A stretch of DNA of 64,000 bases from contig NZ_QKMF01000017.1 in assembly GCF_003208435.1 (NCBI RefSeq), forward strand, positions 1 through 64,000, read 5' to 3'. The notes under the pieces were generated by a model. That model was not told where the DNA came from. It saw nothing but the letters and a program-made list of their open reading frames with translations, and did no database searches. Below are positions 16,968 through 26,767 of this stretch, in pieces (within the stretch, counting starts at the first letter, position 1; each line of letters starts with the position of its first letter). This DNA is from Pelagimonas varians. GTDB lineage: Bacteria > Pseudomonadota > Alphaproteobacteria > Rhodobacterales > Rhodobacteraceae. The position numbers and the translations under genes were made by a program.

Positions 16968-18863
16968 ATGAAGACCGAGATCAATCTTGCACGGCCAATG
17001 CTGGACGATCAGGGCGTTGTGGTGGATTCACTGCTGACGCCTGAAATCGCTGACAGTTGGCAGCGCTGCCTTGACCGCGGTCTTGATCCGACTTTGGCTT
17101 CTGACGATTGCGTTCTGACATTTGAAAGCTTCTACCAGCGCAAGCAGCGCGACGAACGTTTTCTGTCCCTTGCCCGCCCCGAAATGGAGCTGCTGTCCGG
17201 TCAGGTCGCTGGCCACAACTACCTGATTGCCTTTGGTGATGCAGATGGCGTTGTCTTGGATGTTCTCACCGACACGCAGGCCGAAGATTCGCAGATGGCG
17301 CAGGCCATCATTCCCGGATCCGTCTGGGACGAAGACCTGCGCGGCACAAACGCCCTTGGGCTTGTTGCCAAGCGGTACAAGCAGTTTGTTGTCTCCGGAT
17401 CCGAACATTTCTTTGCCTCGAACAAGACGATTTCCTGCATTGCCGCGCCGATCTTTCGCAGCAATGGCAGCTTGGCTGGTGTACTCGATGTGACATCGCC
17501 GCTGTCGGATCGCGAACGCCACACCACATCCTTGGTCGGGCTGGCCGCGCAGAACATCTCTAACCGGTTGTTTATCGAAGACCACCGGCATGAATTGATC
17601 GTGCTGTGCCACCCGCGCCCCGAATATCTGGCCACCCAAAGCGCCGGTTTGCTGGCCTTTGACCAACACGGGCGCATGACCGGCGCAACCGCCAAAGCCC
17701 GCGATATTCTGCCCGATATCAGCGCACTTGTTGCGCCCTGCTTTAGCGACGTGTTTCAAAACGGCTACGATCGGGTGTTTGAAAGCATCCAGTCGGGTAC
17801 GACCGTCCAACTGCGTGACCGGCGCGGATCAAACGTTTTTGTACAAGTGCGGCTGACACGCGGCCAAATGACCGGATTGCGCACGCCGCAGCAGCGCCGG
17901 TCCGTCGGCCTGCCCGCCGTCCATATGCAACCCGCCGCCCCGTCCAAGACCACAACGCAGATCACTGGGGATGATGTCCTGAACCAGCAAATCAAAATCA
18001 GCGCCGAAACCGCAGCCGCCCGCCTGCCTGTACGTGTGTGTGGGCGATCTGGCAGCGGCCTTAGCGAAACGGCCCGCGCCATTCATGCACACCTGCCCGA
18101 CATGGATCACTGCATTGAAATTGACTGCTCCAGCGCGCAGGAAAACCCCTTGGAATTCCTGCTGCATGGGCAAGTATTGGGCAATGACGGGTTGATCAGC
18201 AATCCGCAAACCGGCTCCATGCTCGACACCGCCGGCAATGTCACGGTGATCCTCGACGGAATCGAAGGGCTGGGAAATCGCGCCTTGCCGGTGGTGAAAC
18301 GGCTTTTGGCACAGCTTGATCGCAAGGCCCGCGACCAAAACGATCACAGCCGTTGGGCCTTGATCGTCACGGAACGCCATGCCCGAACCGAAGACTGCAT
18401 CGCCAGTGACGGCAGTCCGGACTTCGACGATTTCTGGGGGCATTCCTTTTGCATTCCGCCGCTCAGCCAGCGCATGGATCTCAAGCCCGTCGCGCAAAGC
18501 ATTCTGGCAGAGTTTTCCCCGAATGCCCGCTTTGGCGACGACGCCATTGATCTGATCCGCCAGATCGGCGATCCGCTGACATTCTACGCCATGCGCCGGT
18601 TGATCTTCCAACTGTCCCGGCGCAACAACAGCGGGGTGATCGATACCGCTAAAGTGCTGGAATTGCTTCCGCATTTGTCCAAGGACACCGCGACATGCCC
18701 GTCTTGCAAGGGTCACGTCACCCGCGAAGCCAACTGCCGCCGCATCCGCAAGACCGTGCGTGACTGCGACGGGAATATCAGTCTGGCCGCCCGCCAATTG
18801 GGGATCGCGCGCAACACCGTCTACAAACATACGCTCGACAAACAGACCGGACCGCCCACATGA
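16968..18863 (+). CDS. AcoR-like GAF/AAA/Fis regulator with a degenerate ATPase
   Basis: The 631-residue protein has the layout of AcoR-type enhancer-binding activators. It has an N-terminal sensory part with a GAF-like region (around 60-210, IPGSVWDEDLRGTNALGL and ISCIAAPIF), a central AAA-like domain, and a C-terminal Fis-type helix-turn-helix (NISLAARQLGIARNTVYKH). The ATPase is degraded. The Walker A position reads CGRSGSGLSETAR with no G-K-[ST], and no GAFTGA sigma-54 contact loop is visible. It therefore probably does not remodel sigma-54 polymerase and may act as a simple DNA-binding regulator. A C-x2-C (CPSC) precedes the Fis domain. It lies between the dehydrogenase and propeller genes and likely regulates one or both. 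Confidence 0.8.
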   Translation: MKTEINLARPMLDDQGVVVDSLLTPEIADSWQRCLDRGLDPTLASDDCVLTFESFYQRKQRDERFLSLARPEMELLSGQVAGHNYLIAFGDADGVVLDVLTDTQAEDSQMAQAIIPGSVWDEDLRGTNALGLVAKRYKQFVVSGSEHFFASNKTISCIAAPIFRSNGSLAGVLDVTSPLSDRERHTTSLVGLAAQNISNRLFIEDHRHELIVLCHPRPEYLATQSAGLLAFDQHGRMTGATAKARDILPDISALVAPCFSDVFQNGYDRVFESIQSGTTVQLRDRRGSNVFVQVRLTRGQMTGLRTPQQRRSVGLPAVHMQPAAPSKTTTQITGDDVLNQQIKISAETAAARLPVRVCGRSGSGLSETARAIHAHLPDMDHCIEIDCSSAQENPLEFLLHGQVLGNDGLISNPQTGSMLDTAGNVTVILDGIEGLGNRALPVVKRLLAQLDRKARDQNDHSRWALIVTERHARTEDCIASDGSPDFDDFWGHSFCIPPLSQRMDLKPVAQSILAEFSPNARFGDDAIDLIRQIGDPLTFYAMRRLIFQLSRRNNSGVIDTAKVLELLPHLSKDTATCPSCKGHVTREANCRRIRKTVRDCDGNISLAARQLGIARNTVYKHTLDKQTGPPT

Positions 18864-19029
18864 CCTAACGCCCTAATAAGGCGCAGCATTGCCGGCCAAT
18901 CCGCCCGCTGACCCGAATTTCCAAGTTTTACCCCACCACCACCGCCCGGCCTCTGGCTGCGGCGACACGATTGGGCTGTGCAACGCGCCGCCAAATCCGC
19001 ACACTATTCACGACTGAGGAGGAAACACC

Positions 19030-20289
19030 GTGAAAACTCTACTCTCCACACTCTCCGCAACGGCGCTTTGCGCTGGCGCGGCCTTTGCCCAAGGCGCTGA
19101 CGTGCCCGACAACCTTGAAAAGCTGTCAAATTTCCAAAGCACAGGCACCACCGATTTCACCTACATCGAACAGACCGGCACCTTTGCTGACGGGATCAAA
19201 AAGACCCTTGAGAAAATCACACTGCCCGACGGTTTCAAGATCGAGCTCTATGCTGTTGTGCCAGACGCCCGCCATATCGCCGTTGGCTCGCAAGGCATCG
19301 TGACCTTTGTCGGCACCCGCAAAGACAAAGTCTGGTCCGTGACCGACCGCAACAAGGACCGCATCGCTGATGAGGTCAAGGATTTCGCCCCCTCGCTCAC
19401 CTTTTCGATCCCCAATGGTCCGTGCTTTTCAAAGGACGGTTTCCTTTACATCGCCGAGCAGAACCGCGTCTTGCTCTTCCCTGCGGCGGAATATTTCTAT
19501 GAAAGCCCCGATGTTGCGGCCTTCAATCTTGTGGCCAAGGGCGATCTGATCCCCGCCGAAGACGAAAGCTACAACCACACTGCCCGTGTGTGTAAAATCG
19601 GCCCCGACAACAAGATCTACATCTCGCTTGGTCAGCCGTTCAATGTTGCCCCCAAAGAAAAGCTTGAGGCTTACGCAGAATCGGGAATCGGCGGTATCAT
19701 CCGTATGAACCTCGATGGCAGCGAACGCGAAGTGTACACATATGGCATTCGCAACTCGGTTGGGCATGATTTCCACCCTGAAACCGGCGAATTGTGGTTC
19801 ACAGACAACCAGACTGATGGAATGGGCGACGACATTCCACCCGGTGAAATCAACCACCAGACCGAAATGGGCCAAAACTTTGGTCACCCGTGGTTTGGCG
19901 GCGGTGACACCCGCACCAATGAATACGCCGGCGAAGAAGTGCCGGATGATCTCGTCTTCCCAGCCGTCAACACCGTTGCCCATGCCGCCGATCTGGGCAT
20001 GACCTTCTATTCCGGCAATATGTTCCCGGAAAAGTACCAGAATGCCATCTTCTCGGCGCAGCACGGATCGTGGAACCGCACAACGCCGGTTGGTGCCCGT
20101 GTAATGGTCACAACAATCGACGCCGACGGTAACGCCAGCATCGAACCCTTTGCCGAAGGCTGGATCGACGAAAACGGTGAATATCTTGGCCGTCCGGTTG
20201 ATGTTGCCATGCTGCGCGACGGGTCTTTGCTGGTCTCTGACGACCTTGCCGGCGCTCTCTACCGTATCTCTTACGAGGGAACAAAATGA
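19030..20289 (+). CDS. PQQ-type sorbosone dehydrogenase-like beta-propeller
   Basis: The 419-residue protein has a Sec signal (cleavage near FAQ-G) and a propeller resembling the L-sorbosone/PQQ-dependent sugar dehydrogenase family. Supporting phrases are SYNHTARVCKIGPDNKIYIS, YTYGIRNSVGHDFHPETGEL, NFGHPWFGGG and SAQHGSWNRTTPVGARV. These contain the histidine and arginine positions expected around the cofactor. Start is GTG 19030 after GAGGAGG. Its stop overlaps the start of a dihaem cytochrome (ATGA), so electrons probably flow from this enzyme to that cytochrome. True PQQ binding and the substrate are not proven from sequence. Confidence 0.85.
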   Translation: MKTLLSTLSATALCAGAAFAQGADVPDNLEKLSNFQSTGTTDFTYIEQTGTFADGIKKTLEKITLPDGFKIELYAVVPDARHIAVGSQGIVTFVGTRKDKVWSVTDRNKDRIADEVKDFAPSLTFSIPNGPCFSKDGFLYIAEQNRVLLFPAAEYFYESPDVAAFNLVAKGDLIPAEDESYNHTARVCKIGPDNKIYISLGQPFNVAPKEKLEAYAESGIGGIIRMNLDGSEREVYTYGIRNSVGHDFHPETGELWFTDNQTDGMGDDIPPGEINHQTEMGQNFGHPWFGGGDTRTNEYAGEEVPDDLVFPAVNTVAHAADLGMTFYSGNMFPEKYQNAIFSAQHGSWNRTTPVGARVMVTTIDADGNASIEPFAEGWIDENGEYLGRPVDVAMLRDGSLLVSDDLAGALYRISYEGTK

Positions 20290-20867
20290 AGGTAGCAACA
20301 CTTTTGATCTTGGGCGGAGTTTTCTCCGCCCAGATCGCCTCGGCCGAATTGGTCGGGGATCGCGCCAACGGCCGCAAAGTGGCCCGCCAATGCTCCACAT
20401 GCCATGGCATCGACGGTTTGGCCAAACTGCCCATCGCCCCCCATATCGGAGGAGAGCCACAGGCCTATCTGGTCCACCAGCTGACCGCCTTTCGCGATGG
20501 CGACCGCTATCATGAAATGATGTCGGTTGTGGCCTCGGGGCTGGATGATCAATCGATCGCCGATGTCGCGGCATGGTACGCAGGGCACCACCCCAGCGCT
20601 GGCCTCAAAGCCGGCGTTGACCCTGAAAATGCACCGGACGCCTGTTCAGGTTGTCACGGTGTAAACGGTCTGGCCGAAATCGATGACGCGCCCAATCTGG
20701 CAGGCGAAACGGTGATGTATATCGACACCCAGCTCAAGGCCTTTCGCTTGGGCAAACGGCAGCACGAGATTATGTCGGATGTTGCCGCCGACCTGACCGA
20801 TGATGAAATCCGCGCCTATGCCCAATGGTATTCTGACGCGTTTTTCACTGTTGAAACAGTCGACTAG
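20286..20867 (+). CDS. Dihaem cytochrome c (class I, c4-like)
   Basis: The 193-residue exported protein has two haem-binding motifs, CSTCH and CSGCH, each in a half of about 85 residues. The halves are similar: HIGGEPQAYLVHQLTAFRDG and NLAGETVMYIDTQLKAFRLG, followed by HEMMSVVASGL and HEIMSDVAADL. This is the tandem layout of cytochrome c4/c553-like carriers. The signal peptide ends near ASA. ATG overlaps the upstream stop in ATGA, giving translational coupling to the sorbosone-dehydrogenase-like enzyme. It could also take electrons from the GMC dehydrogenase nearby. Confidence 0.9.
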   Translation: MKVATLLILGGVFSAQIASAELVGDRANGRKVARQCSTCHGIDGLAKLPIAPHIGGEPQAYLVHQLTAFRDGDRYHEMMSVVASGLDDQSIADVAAWYAGHHPSAGLKAGVDPENAPDACSGCHGVNGLAEIDDAPNLAGETVMYIDTQLKAFRLGKRQHEIMSDVAADLTDDEIRAYAQWYSDAFFTVETVD

Positions 20868-20931
20868 CTCCTTAAACCTCTGGTTCCGGCGCGCAAATCG
20901 TCTCTCCCTCATTGCGCGTCGGCTCCTGCCC

Positions 20932-21330
20932 TCACTCTGAACCTTGATCGCCACTCAGCCCTTGCAAAATCGGGCAATCGGGCCGCATATCCCCTGCGCA
21001 TTCCTTGGACAGATGGGTCAGCGTGGCGTGCATCGCCTGTAAATCCGAAATTTTCGCCTCGATCTCGGCCAGATGCTTTTGCGTGATGTCTTTGACTTCG
21101 GAACTGGCGCGGCTGTCGTCTTCGTACAGGGCCAGCAAGGCGCGGCAATCCACGATGGTGAACCCCAGCCCGCGGGCGCGCCCCAAAAACGTCAGCTTGT
21201 GTAAATCCGCCTCTCGGAACACCCGATAGCCGTTGCTGTCACGAATCGGAGTCGCCAGCCCGATATCTTCGTAATAGCGGATGGTTTTTGCAGGCAATCC
21301 AGTGCGTTTGGCCACTTCTCCGATGTTCAT
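20932..21330 (-). CDS. cueR: Cu(I)-responsive MerR-family regulator CueR
   Basis: The 132-residue protein has an N-terminal MerR helix-turn-helix ([20 protein letters not shown]), a dimerisation helix, and the metal loop C111-x7-C119 (CAGDMRPDC). Ser77 is at the position that favours monovalent Cu/Ag/Au in CueR. It is last in a copA-cueR operon and its ATG overlaps the copA stop by ATGA. It should activate the two CueR-type boxes upstream of copA and of the chaperone gene when copper is high. Confidence 0.93.
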   Translation of the reverse strand: MNIGEVAKRTGLPAKTIRYYEDIGLATPIRDSNGYRVFREADLHKLTFLGRARGLGFTIVDCRALLALYEDDSRASSEVKDITQKHLAEIEAKISDLQAMHATLTHLSKECAGDMRPDCPILQGLSGDQGSE

Positions 21331-23807
21331 AACGCGTGCTCCTGTTTGCCCATTGCGGGCGCAACCCAGCGCAATCGCAGCGCGTTCGATAATACAAAAA
21401 CGCTCGATAGCGCCATCGCCCCCGCCGCCAGAACCGGCGACAAAAGCACCCCAAAGGCGGGGTAAAGCGCACCCGCAGCCACAGGGATCAGCAAGCTGTT
21501 ATAGCCAAAAGCCCAAAACAGGTTTTGCCGGATATTGCGCATGGTAAGGGCCGATATATCAAAGGCGTTGACCACAGCCGTCAGATCCCCCGACATCAAA
21601 ACCACATCCGCCGATTCAATCGCAACATCGGTGCCGGTGCCGATCGCGATACCCACATCCGCCGAGGCCAAAGCAGGCGCATCGTTGATCCCGTCCCCGA
21701 CAAAGGCCAGCGTTCCATGGCTGCGCAGATCCTCTAGCGCGGCAACCTTGCCGTCGGGCAAGACTTCGGCCACCACAATGTCGATGCCCAATTCTTGTGC
21801 AATGGCATCCGCCGTCCCTTGGTTGTCGCCCGTGATCATCGCCACTTTCAGGCCCAGCCCTTGCAGCGCTTTGATGGCTGCGGCGGACGTTGGCTTGACC
21901 GGGTCAGCCACGGCAATCACCGCTGCCAACCTGCCGTCAATCGCGGCATAAAGCGGCGTGCGCCCCTTACGCCCCAAAGCCTGCCCCTGCCCTTTCAAAT
22001 CGCCCAAATCAACGCCCTCGCGGGTCATCAACCGGTCTGCACCGATCAAAACGCTGCGGCCTTCCACCTGTGCCGATACCCCATAGCCGGTGATTGACGT
22101 GAACCCGTCCACTTCCGCGCCGCCCAAACTCCGCTCCGCCGCCGCGCGGCAAATCGCCAAAGCAATCGGATGTTCCGACTTGGCCTCAACCGCCGCCACC
22201 AGCCGCAGCACCTCTGCCGCGTCAAAGCCCTCTGCCACCAGAAAATCGGTCAATTCGGGGCTGCCTTTGGTCAATGTACCGGTCTTGTCCAACGCGATCA
22301 CCCGTGTGTCCTGCAACATCTGCAAGGCATCCCCCTTGCGGAACAGAACGCCCATTTCGGCGGCGCGGCCTGTGCCCACCATGATCGACGTCGGCGTCGC
22401 CAATCCCATGGCGCAGGGGCACGCGATGATCAAAACCGCAACGCCCGACACCAAGGCAAAGCTTAGCGCCGGATCTGGCCCGAACGCCAACCAAACCATA
22501 ACCGTCAGCGCCGCCAGCCCCATGACAGCAGGCACAAACCACGCGGTGATTTTGTCCACCAGCCCTTGGATCGGCAGTTTCGCCCCCTGCGCCTGCTCGA
22601 CCATGGCGATGATCTGCGCCAGCATCGTGTCCGACCCGACCTTGGTGGCGCGAAACGTCAGTGCGCCGGTGCCGTTCACCGTGGCCCCGACCACATCGGC
22701 TCCGGCGGTTTTTTGGGCGGGGACAGGTTCTCCGCTGATCATGCTTTCATCGACAAAAGACGCGCCGCTGATCACCGTACCATCCACCGCGATTTTCTCG
22801 CCCGGGCGGGTGTGCACCACATCACCTACTACGATTTCCTCGATCGGCAGTTCCAAAACCGCGCCGCCGCGTTCCACCCGCGCGGTTTTCGCCCCAAGCC
22901 CCACCAGCTTGCGGATCGCCGCGCCCGTCCGGCCCTTGGCCCGCGCCTCAAGCCAGCGGCCCAGCAAAATCAGCACCACAATCACCGCCGCCGCTTCGTA
23001 GTACACATGCGCCGTACCCTCAGGCAGCAGGTCGGGCGCAAAGGTCGCCACCAGCGAAAATCCGTAGGCCGCAGATGTGCCAAGCGCCACCAGCGAGTTC
23101 ATATCCGGCGCGCCCTTGAACAGCAGCGGAAACCCCTTGGTATAGAACTGCAATCCGGGGCCAAACAGCACCAGCGTTGTCAGGACAAACTGCAAAATCA
23201 GGCTGTTTTGATGGCCAATGGTCTCCATCACCCAGACGTGCATCGGCGCAAACACATGACTGCCCATTTCAATCACAAACACCGGCAAGGCCAAAAGCGC
23301 CGCCAGCAGTGTCGCGCGGCCAAGACGGGTAATCTCGGCCTCTTTGCGGCTGGAATCATCCGTGTCCTCGGCCTGCTTCACTTTGGCCGGATAGCCCAAT
23401 TCGGTAGCAATGCGCGCCAGATCCGCTGGCGTTGTCGCCCCTTCGGCATAGCGCACAGTCGCGGTTTCGGTTGCCAGATTAACCTGCGCATCCAACACGC
23501 CATCGCTGGCTTTCAGCTTGCGCTCGACCCGCCCGACGCAACTGGCACAGGTCATGCTGTCAACGCTCAGCGTCACCTCGGCCTGCCGCGCCGGATAACC
23601 GGCATCGGTCAACGCACTGACAAGCCCCGATAAATCGGCCGGCTTTTCAAAACTGACCTGCGCCCGTTCACTGGCCAAATTCACCGCCACATCCGTCACG
23701 CCTGCAACCGCCGCCAAAGCGCGCTCTGCCCGTCCGACACAGGACGCACAGTTCAAACCTTCGACCGCAAGGGTCACTGAATGGGCTTCGGACACGGTCT
23801 TCTCCAC
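21327..23807 (-). CDS. copA: Cu(I)-exporting P1B-type ATPase CopA
   Basis: The 826-residue inner-membrane pump exports cuprous ions using ATP. Two N-terminal HMA domains carry C-A-S-C sites (first at C20/C23, [10 protein letters not shown]; second [10 protein letters not shown]). The membrane part has the CPC transport motif in [13 protein letters not shown] (about residue 465). DKTGT at about 508, SEHPIA and [10 protein letters not shown] complete the P-type core. Start is GTG 23807, with AGGA 6 nt upstream. A CueR-type promoter box lies directly upstream, and cueR follows in the same operon. Confidence 0.95.
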   Translation of the reverse strand: MEKTVSEAHSVTLAVEGLNCASCVGRAERALAAVAGVTDVAVNLASERAQVSFEKPADLSGLVSALTDAGYPARQAEVTLSVDSMTCASCVGRVERKLKASDGVLDAQVNLATETATVRYAEGATTPADLARIATELGYPAKVKQAEDTDDSSRKEAEITRLGRATLLAALLALPVFVIEMGSHVFAPMHVWVMETIGHQNSLILQFVLTTLVLFGPGLQFYTKGFPLLFKGAPDMNSLVALGTSAAYGFSLVATFAPDLLPEGTAHVYYEAAAVIVVLILLGRWLEARAKGRTGAAIRKLVGLGAKTARVERGGAVLELPIEEIVVGDVVHTRPGEKIAVDGTVISGASFVDESMISGEPVPAQKTAGADVVGATVNGTGALTFRATKVGSDTMLAQIIAMVEQAQGAKLPIQGLVDKITAWFVPAVMGLAALTVMVWLAFGPDPALSFALVSGVAVLIIACPCAMGLATPTSIMVGTGRAAEMGVLFRKGDALQMLQDTRVIALDKTGTLTKGSPELTDFLVAEGFDAAEVLRLVAAVEAKSEHPIALAICRAAAERSLGGAEVDGFTSITGYGVSAQVEGRSVLIGADRLMTREGVDLGDLKGQGQALGRKGRTPLYAAIDGRLAAVIAVADPVKPTSAAAIKALQGLGLKVAMITGDNQGTADAIAQELGIDIVVAEVLPDGKVAALEDLRSHGTLAFVGDGINDAPALASADVGIAIGTGTDVAIESADVVLMSGDLTAVVNAFDISALTMRNIRQNLFWAFGYNSLLIPVAAGALYPAFGVLLSPVLAAGAMALSSVFVLSNALRLRWVAPAMGKQEHAL

Positions 23808-23830
23808 GAATCATCCTGGCTTTGACTTGG

Positions 23831-23855
23831 GGGTTCCAGTTAGGGGAAGGTCAAG
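23831..23855 (-). promoter_or_regulatory. CueR-type operator/promoter of copA
   Basis: On the minus strand ACCTTCC-N7-GGAACCC forms the MerR/CueR-type dyad, overlapping a TTGACC -35 element. It lies 24-48 bp upstream of the copA start. The dyad matches known CueR boxes in the left arm and partly in the right arm. Confidence 0.8.
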
Positions 23856-23891
23856 ACCAGACCCAAAGGTTTTCTGCAACTTTTTCTTTGG

Positions 23892-23915
23892 CTTGACCTT
23901 CCCCCACTGGAACCC
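23892..23915 (+). promoter_or_regulatory. CueR-type operator/promoter of the copper chaperone gene
   Basis: A near-identical box, ACCTTCC-N6-GGAACCC with TTGACC, points the other way toward the gene at 23973. Its centre is one base shorter than in the copA box (6 rather than 7). That may change promoter geometry and strength. Confidence 0.75.
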
Positions 23916-23972
23916 CCACATCCAAATCGACCCCCACTAAGACACCTGAAAACGGGCCAAAAGGATTTCACC

Positions 23973-24173
23973 ATGACCACTTTCAACGTCCCTGACATGA
24001 GCTGCGGCCACTGCACCGCCGCGATTGAAAAAGCCACGCTGGCGCAAGACAAAACCGCCGTTTTGACCTTTGATCTGGCGGGCCGCAAGGTTGAGATCAC
24101 CAGCACCTTGGATGATGCGCAAATCGCCGGTATCCTGACCGCAGAAGGCTATCCAAACACGCCGTCACGCTAA
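23973..24173 (+). CDS. copZ: CopZ-like copper chaperone (single HMA domain)
   Basis: The 66-residue protein is one heavy-metal-associated domain with the binding site M-S-C-G-H-C near residues 9-14. It should carry Cu(I) in the cytoplasm to CopA. AAGGA precedes ATG 23973. The divergent arrangement with copA and a shared CueR-type control region support the role. The CGHC site, with His instead of Ala/Ser, is a known variant in copper chaperones. Confidence 0.85.
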   Translation: MTTFNVPDMSCGHCTAAIEKATLAQDKTAVLTFDLAGRKVEITSTLDDAQIAGILTAEGYPNTPSR

Positions 24174-24209
24174 AACAACCCGCGCTGATGGCCCGTAGGA
24201 GCACAAGCA

Positions 24210-24680
24210 ATGACTTTCACCCGCCGCCACATCATGGCGCTATTGGCCGCCGTACCGTTTCAATCGCTGGCCACGCAAAGCACCGCCCAATCCAGCGATA
24301 TCTGGTCGGCAACCGACAGCTACGCCGCCCTGTCCAAGGGTGACATTCGCATGCTGGATATCCGCACACCGCCGGAATGGGCTGAAACCGGCGTGGCCAA
24401 AGGCGCTTGGCCGGTGAACCTGCATGACAGGAGCTTTGGCAAACGGCTCTTCGCTGCCCAAGAACTGGCCCAAGGGCGCCCCGTAGCGCTGATTTGCGCA
24501 ACCGGCGGCCGCACCGGCGGCGTGCTGGGGTATTTGCGGCAATCCGCCTTTGCTGGGTTCATTGACGTCTCCGAAGGCATGATGGGCTCGCCCGCTGGCC
24601 CCGGCTGGCTCAAATTGGGTCTGCCGATTGTCCCCGCGGCCGAAGCACTGGCCGCCCTGCCTGATGTGCTCCGCGCCTAA
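24210..24680 (+). CDS. Exported rhodanese-like protein
   Basis: The 156-residue protein has an N-terminal export signal with two arginines ([15 protein letters not shown]) and a rhodanese domain. The active loop is CATGGRT, with the catalytic Cys, and the N-terminal part contains [14 protein letters not shown]. Such proteins move sulfane sulfur or act as sulfur or redox sensors. It starts 36 bp after the copper chaperone and follows AGGAG, so it is probably in the same copper-induced transcript. A role in periplasmic copper or thiol stress is inferred from this. Confidence 0.8.
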   Translation: MTFTRRHIMALLAAVPFQSLATQSTAQSSDIWSATDSYAALSKGDIRMLDIRTPPEWAETGVAKGAWPVNLHDRSFGKRLFAAQELAQGRPVALICATGGRTGGVLGYLRQSAFAGFIDVSEGMMGSPAGPGWLKLGLPIVPAAEALAALPDVLRA

Positions 24681-24874
24681 ACCCCTCACTTGACGGATGG
24701 CCCCCTGCCCGCCCAGCACGGGGAACCGCGCGTTTTCTGGTTTCACATCCTGCACAATCTGCGTATTTTACCCGCCACAGCGCACCAAAATGGCTTTGCG
24801 GCTTTCCTCATCTCTGTTCTTTGCTAAAGAGGCAGTCAGCCAGCGTTAAAACTTGCACCAGAAAGAGAGTGTTC

Positions 24875-26710
24875 ATGCCCCGCTATCGTTCCAGAACATC
24901 GACCCACGGCCGCAACATGGCAGGAGCCCGCAGCCTTTGGCGCGCAACCGGCATGGGCGATTCCGATTTTGGCAAACCGATTATTGCGATCGTGAACTCC
25001 TTTACCCAGTTTGTTCCCGGCCACGTCCACCTGAAGGATCTTGGCCAGATGGTAGCGCGCGAAGTCGAGGCCGCAGGCGGTGTTGCCAAGGAATTCAACA
25101 CCATTGCGGTGGATGATGGCATTGCGATGGGCCATGACGGCATGCTTTATTCGCTGCCCTCGCGCGAAGTGATCGCAGATAGCGTCGAATATATGGTCAA
25201 TGGTCACTGCGCCGATGCCATGGTGTGCATTTCCAACTGTGACAAGATCACGCCGGGCATGTTGATGGCCGCCATGCGCCTGAACATCCCGGTGATTTTC
25301 GTCTCTGGCGGTCCGATGGAAGCGGGCAAAATCGACATGGCCGATCTGGACATGGACAAAGTCGATCTGGTTGACGCCATGGTTGCAGCCGCCTCGGAAA
25401 CCTACACGGACGAGCAAGTAAAACACATCGAAGAAAACGCCTGCCCGACCTGTGGCTCGTGTTCCGGCATGTTTACCGCGAATTCGATGAACTGCTTGGC
25501 CGAAGCCCTTGGTCTGGCCCTGCCGGGCAACGGATCCACCCTTGCTACCCATTCGGACCGCAAAAACCTGTTCCTTGAGGCAGGTCGCAAGATCGTCGAC
25601 ATCACCAAGCGCCACTACGAAGGCGAAGAGGCAGGTCTGCTGCCGCGCGAAATCGCCTCCTTCGAAGCTTTCCAAAACGCCATGTCGCTCGACATTGCCA
25701 TGGGCGGCTCGACCAACACCGTGTTGCACCTGCTGGCCATCGCCCATGAAGGCGAAGTTGATTTCACCATGAGCCATATGGATGACCTCAGCCGTCAGGT
25801 GCCTTGCCTGTGCAAGGTCGCGCCAAACACCGAAAACGTCCACATGGAAGACATCCACCGCGCTGGTGGCATCTTCTCGATCCTCGGTGAACTGTCCCGC
25901 GCCAATCTGCTGCATCTTGACGTGCCAACCGTGCATTCCTCGACCTTGGGCGAAGCTATCGCCAAATGGGACATCAAAGTCGCCAACAACCCCGAAGCAG
26001 AAACCCTGTTCCGCGCGGCCCCCGGCGGCGTGCGCACCACACAGGCCTTTAGCCAAAGCAACCGCTACAAGGAACTGGACACAGACCGCGAAAACGGCGT
26101 CATCCGCTCCAAGGAACACGCCTTTAGCCAAGACGGCGGCCTTGCGGTTCTGTTCGGCAATATCGCTTTGGACGGCTGCATTGTGAAAACCGCAGGCGTC
26201 GATGCCTCGATCCTGAAATTCACCGGCACCGCCCATGTCTGCGAAAGCCAGGACGCCGCAGTCAGCGACATCCTGACAGGCAAGGTCAAAGCCGGCGATG
26301 TTGTTGTCATCCGCTACGAAGGTCCGCGCGGCGGTCCGGGCATGCAAGAAATGCTCTACCCGACGTCCTACCTGAAATCCAAAGGGCTTGGCAAAGACTG
26401 CGCCCTGCTGACCGATGGCCGTTTCTCGGGCGGCACCTCGGGTCTGTCGATTGGCCACGTCTCGCCAGAGGCCGCCGAAGGCGGCGCAATCGGTTTGGTA
26501 CAAGACGGCGACAAGATCGAAATCGACATCCCGAACCGCACCATCAATCTGGTTGTCTCCGACGAAGAAATGGCCACGCGCCGCGCTGCGCAAGAGGCAT
26601 CGGGTTGGAAGCCAGCCGCGCCGCGCAAGCGCAAGGTTTCGACTGCGCTCAAGGCTTACGGCCTGCTGGCCAGCAGCGCTGCCAAAGGCGCGGTTCGCGT
26701 CCTTCCGTAA
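24875..26710 (+). CDS. ilvD: Dihydroxy-acid dehydratase
   Basis: The 611-residue enzyme dehydrates dihydroxy-isovalerate and dihydroxy-methylvalerate in valine/isoleucine synthesis. The N-terminus has [15 protein letters not shown]. Fe-S ligands are seen in [12 protein letters not shown] (C122) and [12 protein letters not shown] (C196). The Mg-site region [11 protein letters not shown] and the C-terminal [20 protein letters not shown] are also conserved. Length is close to the E. coli enzyme (616). ATG 24875 is chosen because the conserved MPRYRS start follows a purine-rich site; upstream codons to 24821 lack homology. It stands alone with its own terminator, next to the replication module. 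Confidence 0.96.
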   Translation: MPRYRSRTSTHGRNMAGARSLWRATGMGDSDFGKPIIAIVNSFTQFVPGHVHLKDLGQMVAREVEAAGGVAKEFNTIAVDDGIAMGHDGMLYSLPSREVIADSVEYMVNGHCADAMVCISNCDKITPGMLMAAMRLNIPVIFVSGGPMEAGKIDMADLDMDKVDLVDAMVAAASETYTDEQVKHIEENACPTCGSCSGMFTANSMNCLAEALGLALPGNGSTLATHSDRKNLFLEAGRKIVDITKRHYEGEEAGLLPREIASFEAFQNAMSLDIAMGGSTNTVLHLLAIAHEGEVDFTMSHMDDLSRQVPCLCKVAPNTENVHMEDIHRAGGIFSILGELSRANLLHLDVPTVHSSTLGEAIAKWDIKVANNPEAETLFRAAPGGVRTTQAFSQSNRYKELDTDRENGVIRSKEHAFSQDGGLAVLFGNIALDGCIVKTAGVDASILKFTGTAHVCESQDAAVSDILTGKVKAGDVVVIRYEGPRGGPGMQEMLYPTSYLKSKGLGKDCALLTDGRFSGGTSGLSIGHVSPEAAEGGAIGLVQDGDKIEIDIPNRTINLVVSDEEMATRRAAQEASGWKPAAPRKRKVSTALKAYGLLASSAAKGAVRVLP

Positions 26711-26713
26711 ACC

Positions 26714-26750
26714 AAAAAGGGCCGCCCGATGCACAGGGGCGGCCCTTTTT
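26714..26750. terminator. Intrinsic terminator between ilvD and rep
   Basis: AAAAAGGGCCGCCC and GGGCGGCCCTTTTT form a perfect 14-bp inverted repeat with a 9-nt loop. It has A and T runs on both sides, so it can stop both the ilvD and the convergent rep transcripts. Confidence 0.92.
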
Positions 26751-26767
26751 CTATCTGCGATCCGGCG

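Noticed and set aside
17829-18830. 333-codon minus-strand frame opposite the AcoR-like gene
   Set aside because: No motifs or ribosome site; explained by third-position GC bias of the plus-strand gene.
18970-18990. GG-N10-GC spacing as a sigma-54 promoter before the gene at 19030
   Set aside because: Only the GG and GC positions match; the -12 TTGC is not present, and the nearby regulator lacks the sigma-54 contact motif.
19429-20574. 381-codon minus-strand frame spanning the propeller and cytochrome genes
   Set aside because: It crosses two well-supported plus-strand genes and shows no domain.
22566-23633. 355-codon plus-strand frame inside copA
   Set aside because: Composition is Arg/His/Gln-rich, typical of a shadow; the minus strand is an unmistakable P1B ATPase.
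24836-26734. 632-codon open frame opposite ilvD
   Set aside because: An antisense shadow of a GC-rich gene; no recognisable domain, while the plus strand has all IlvD motifs.
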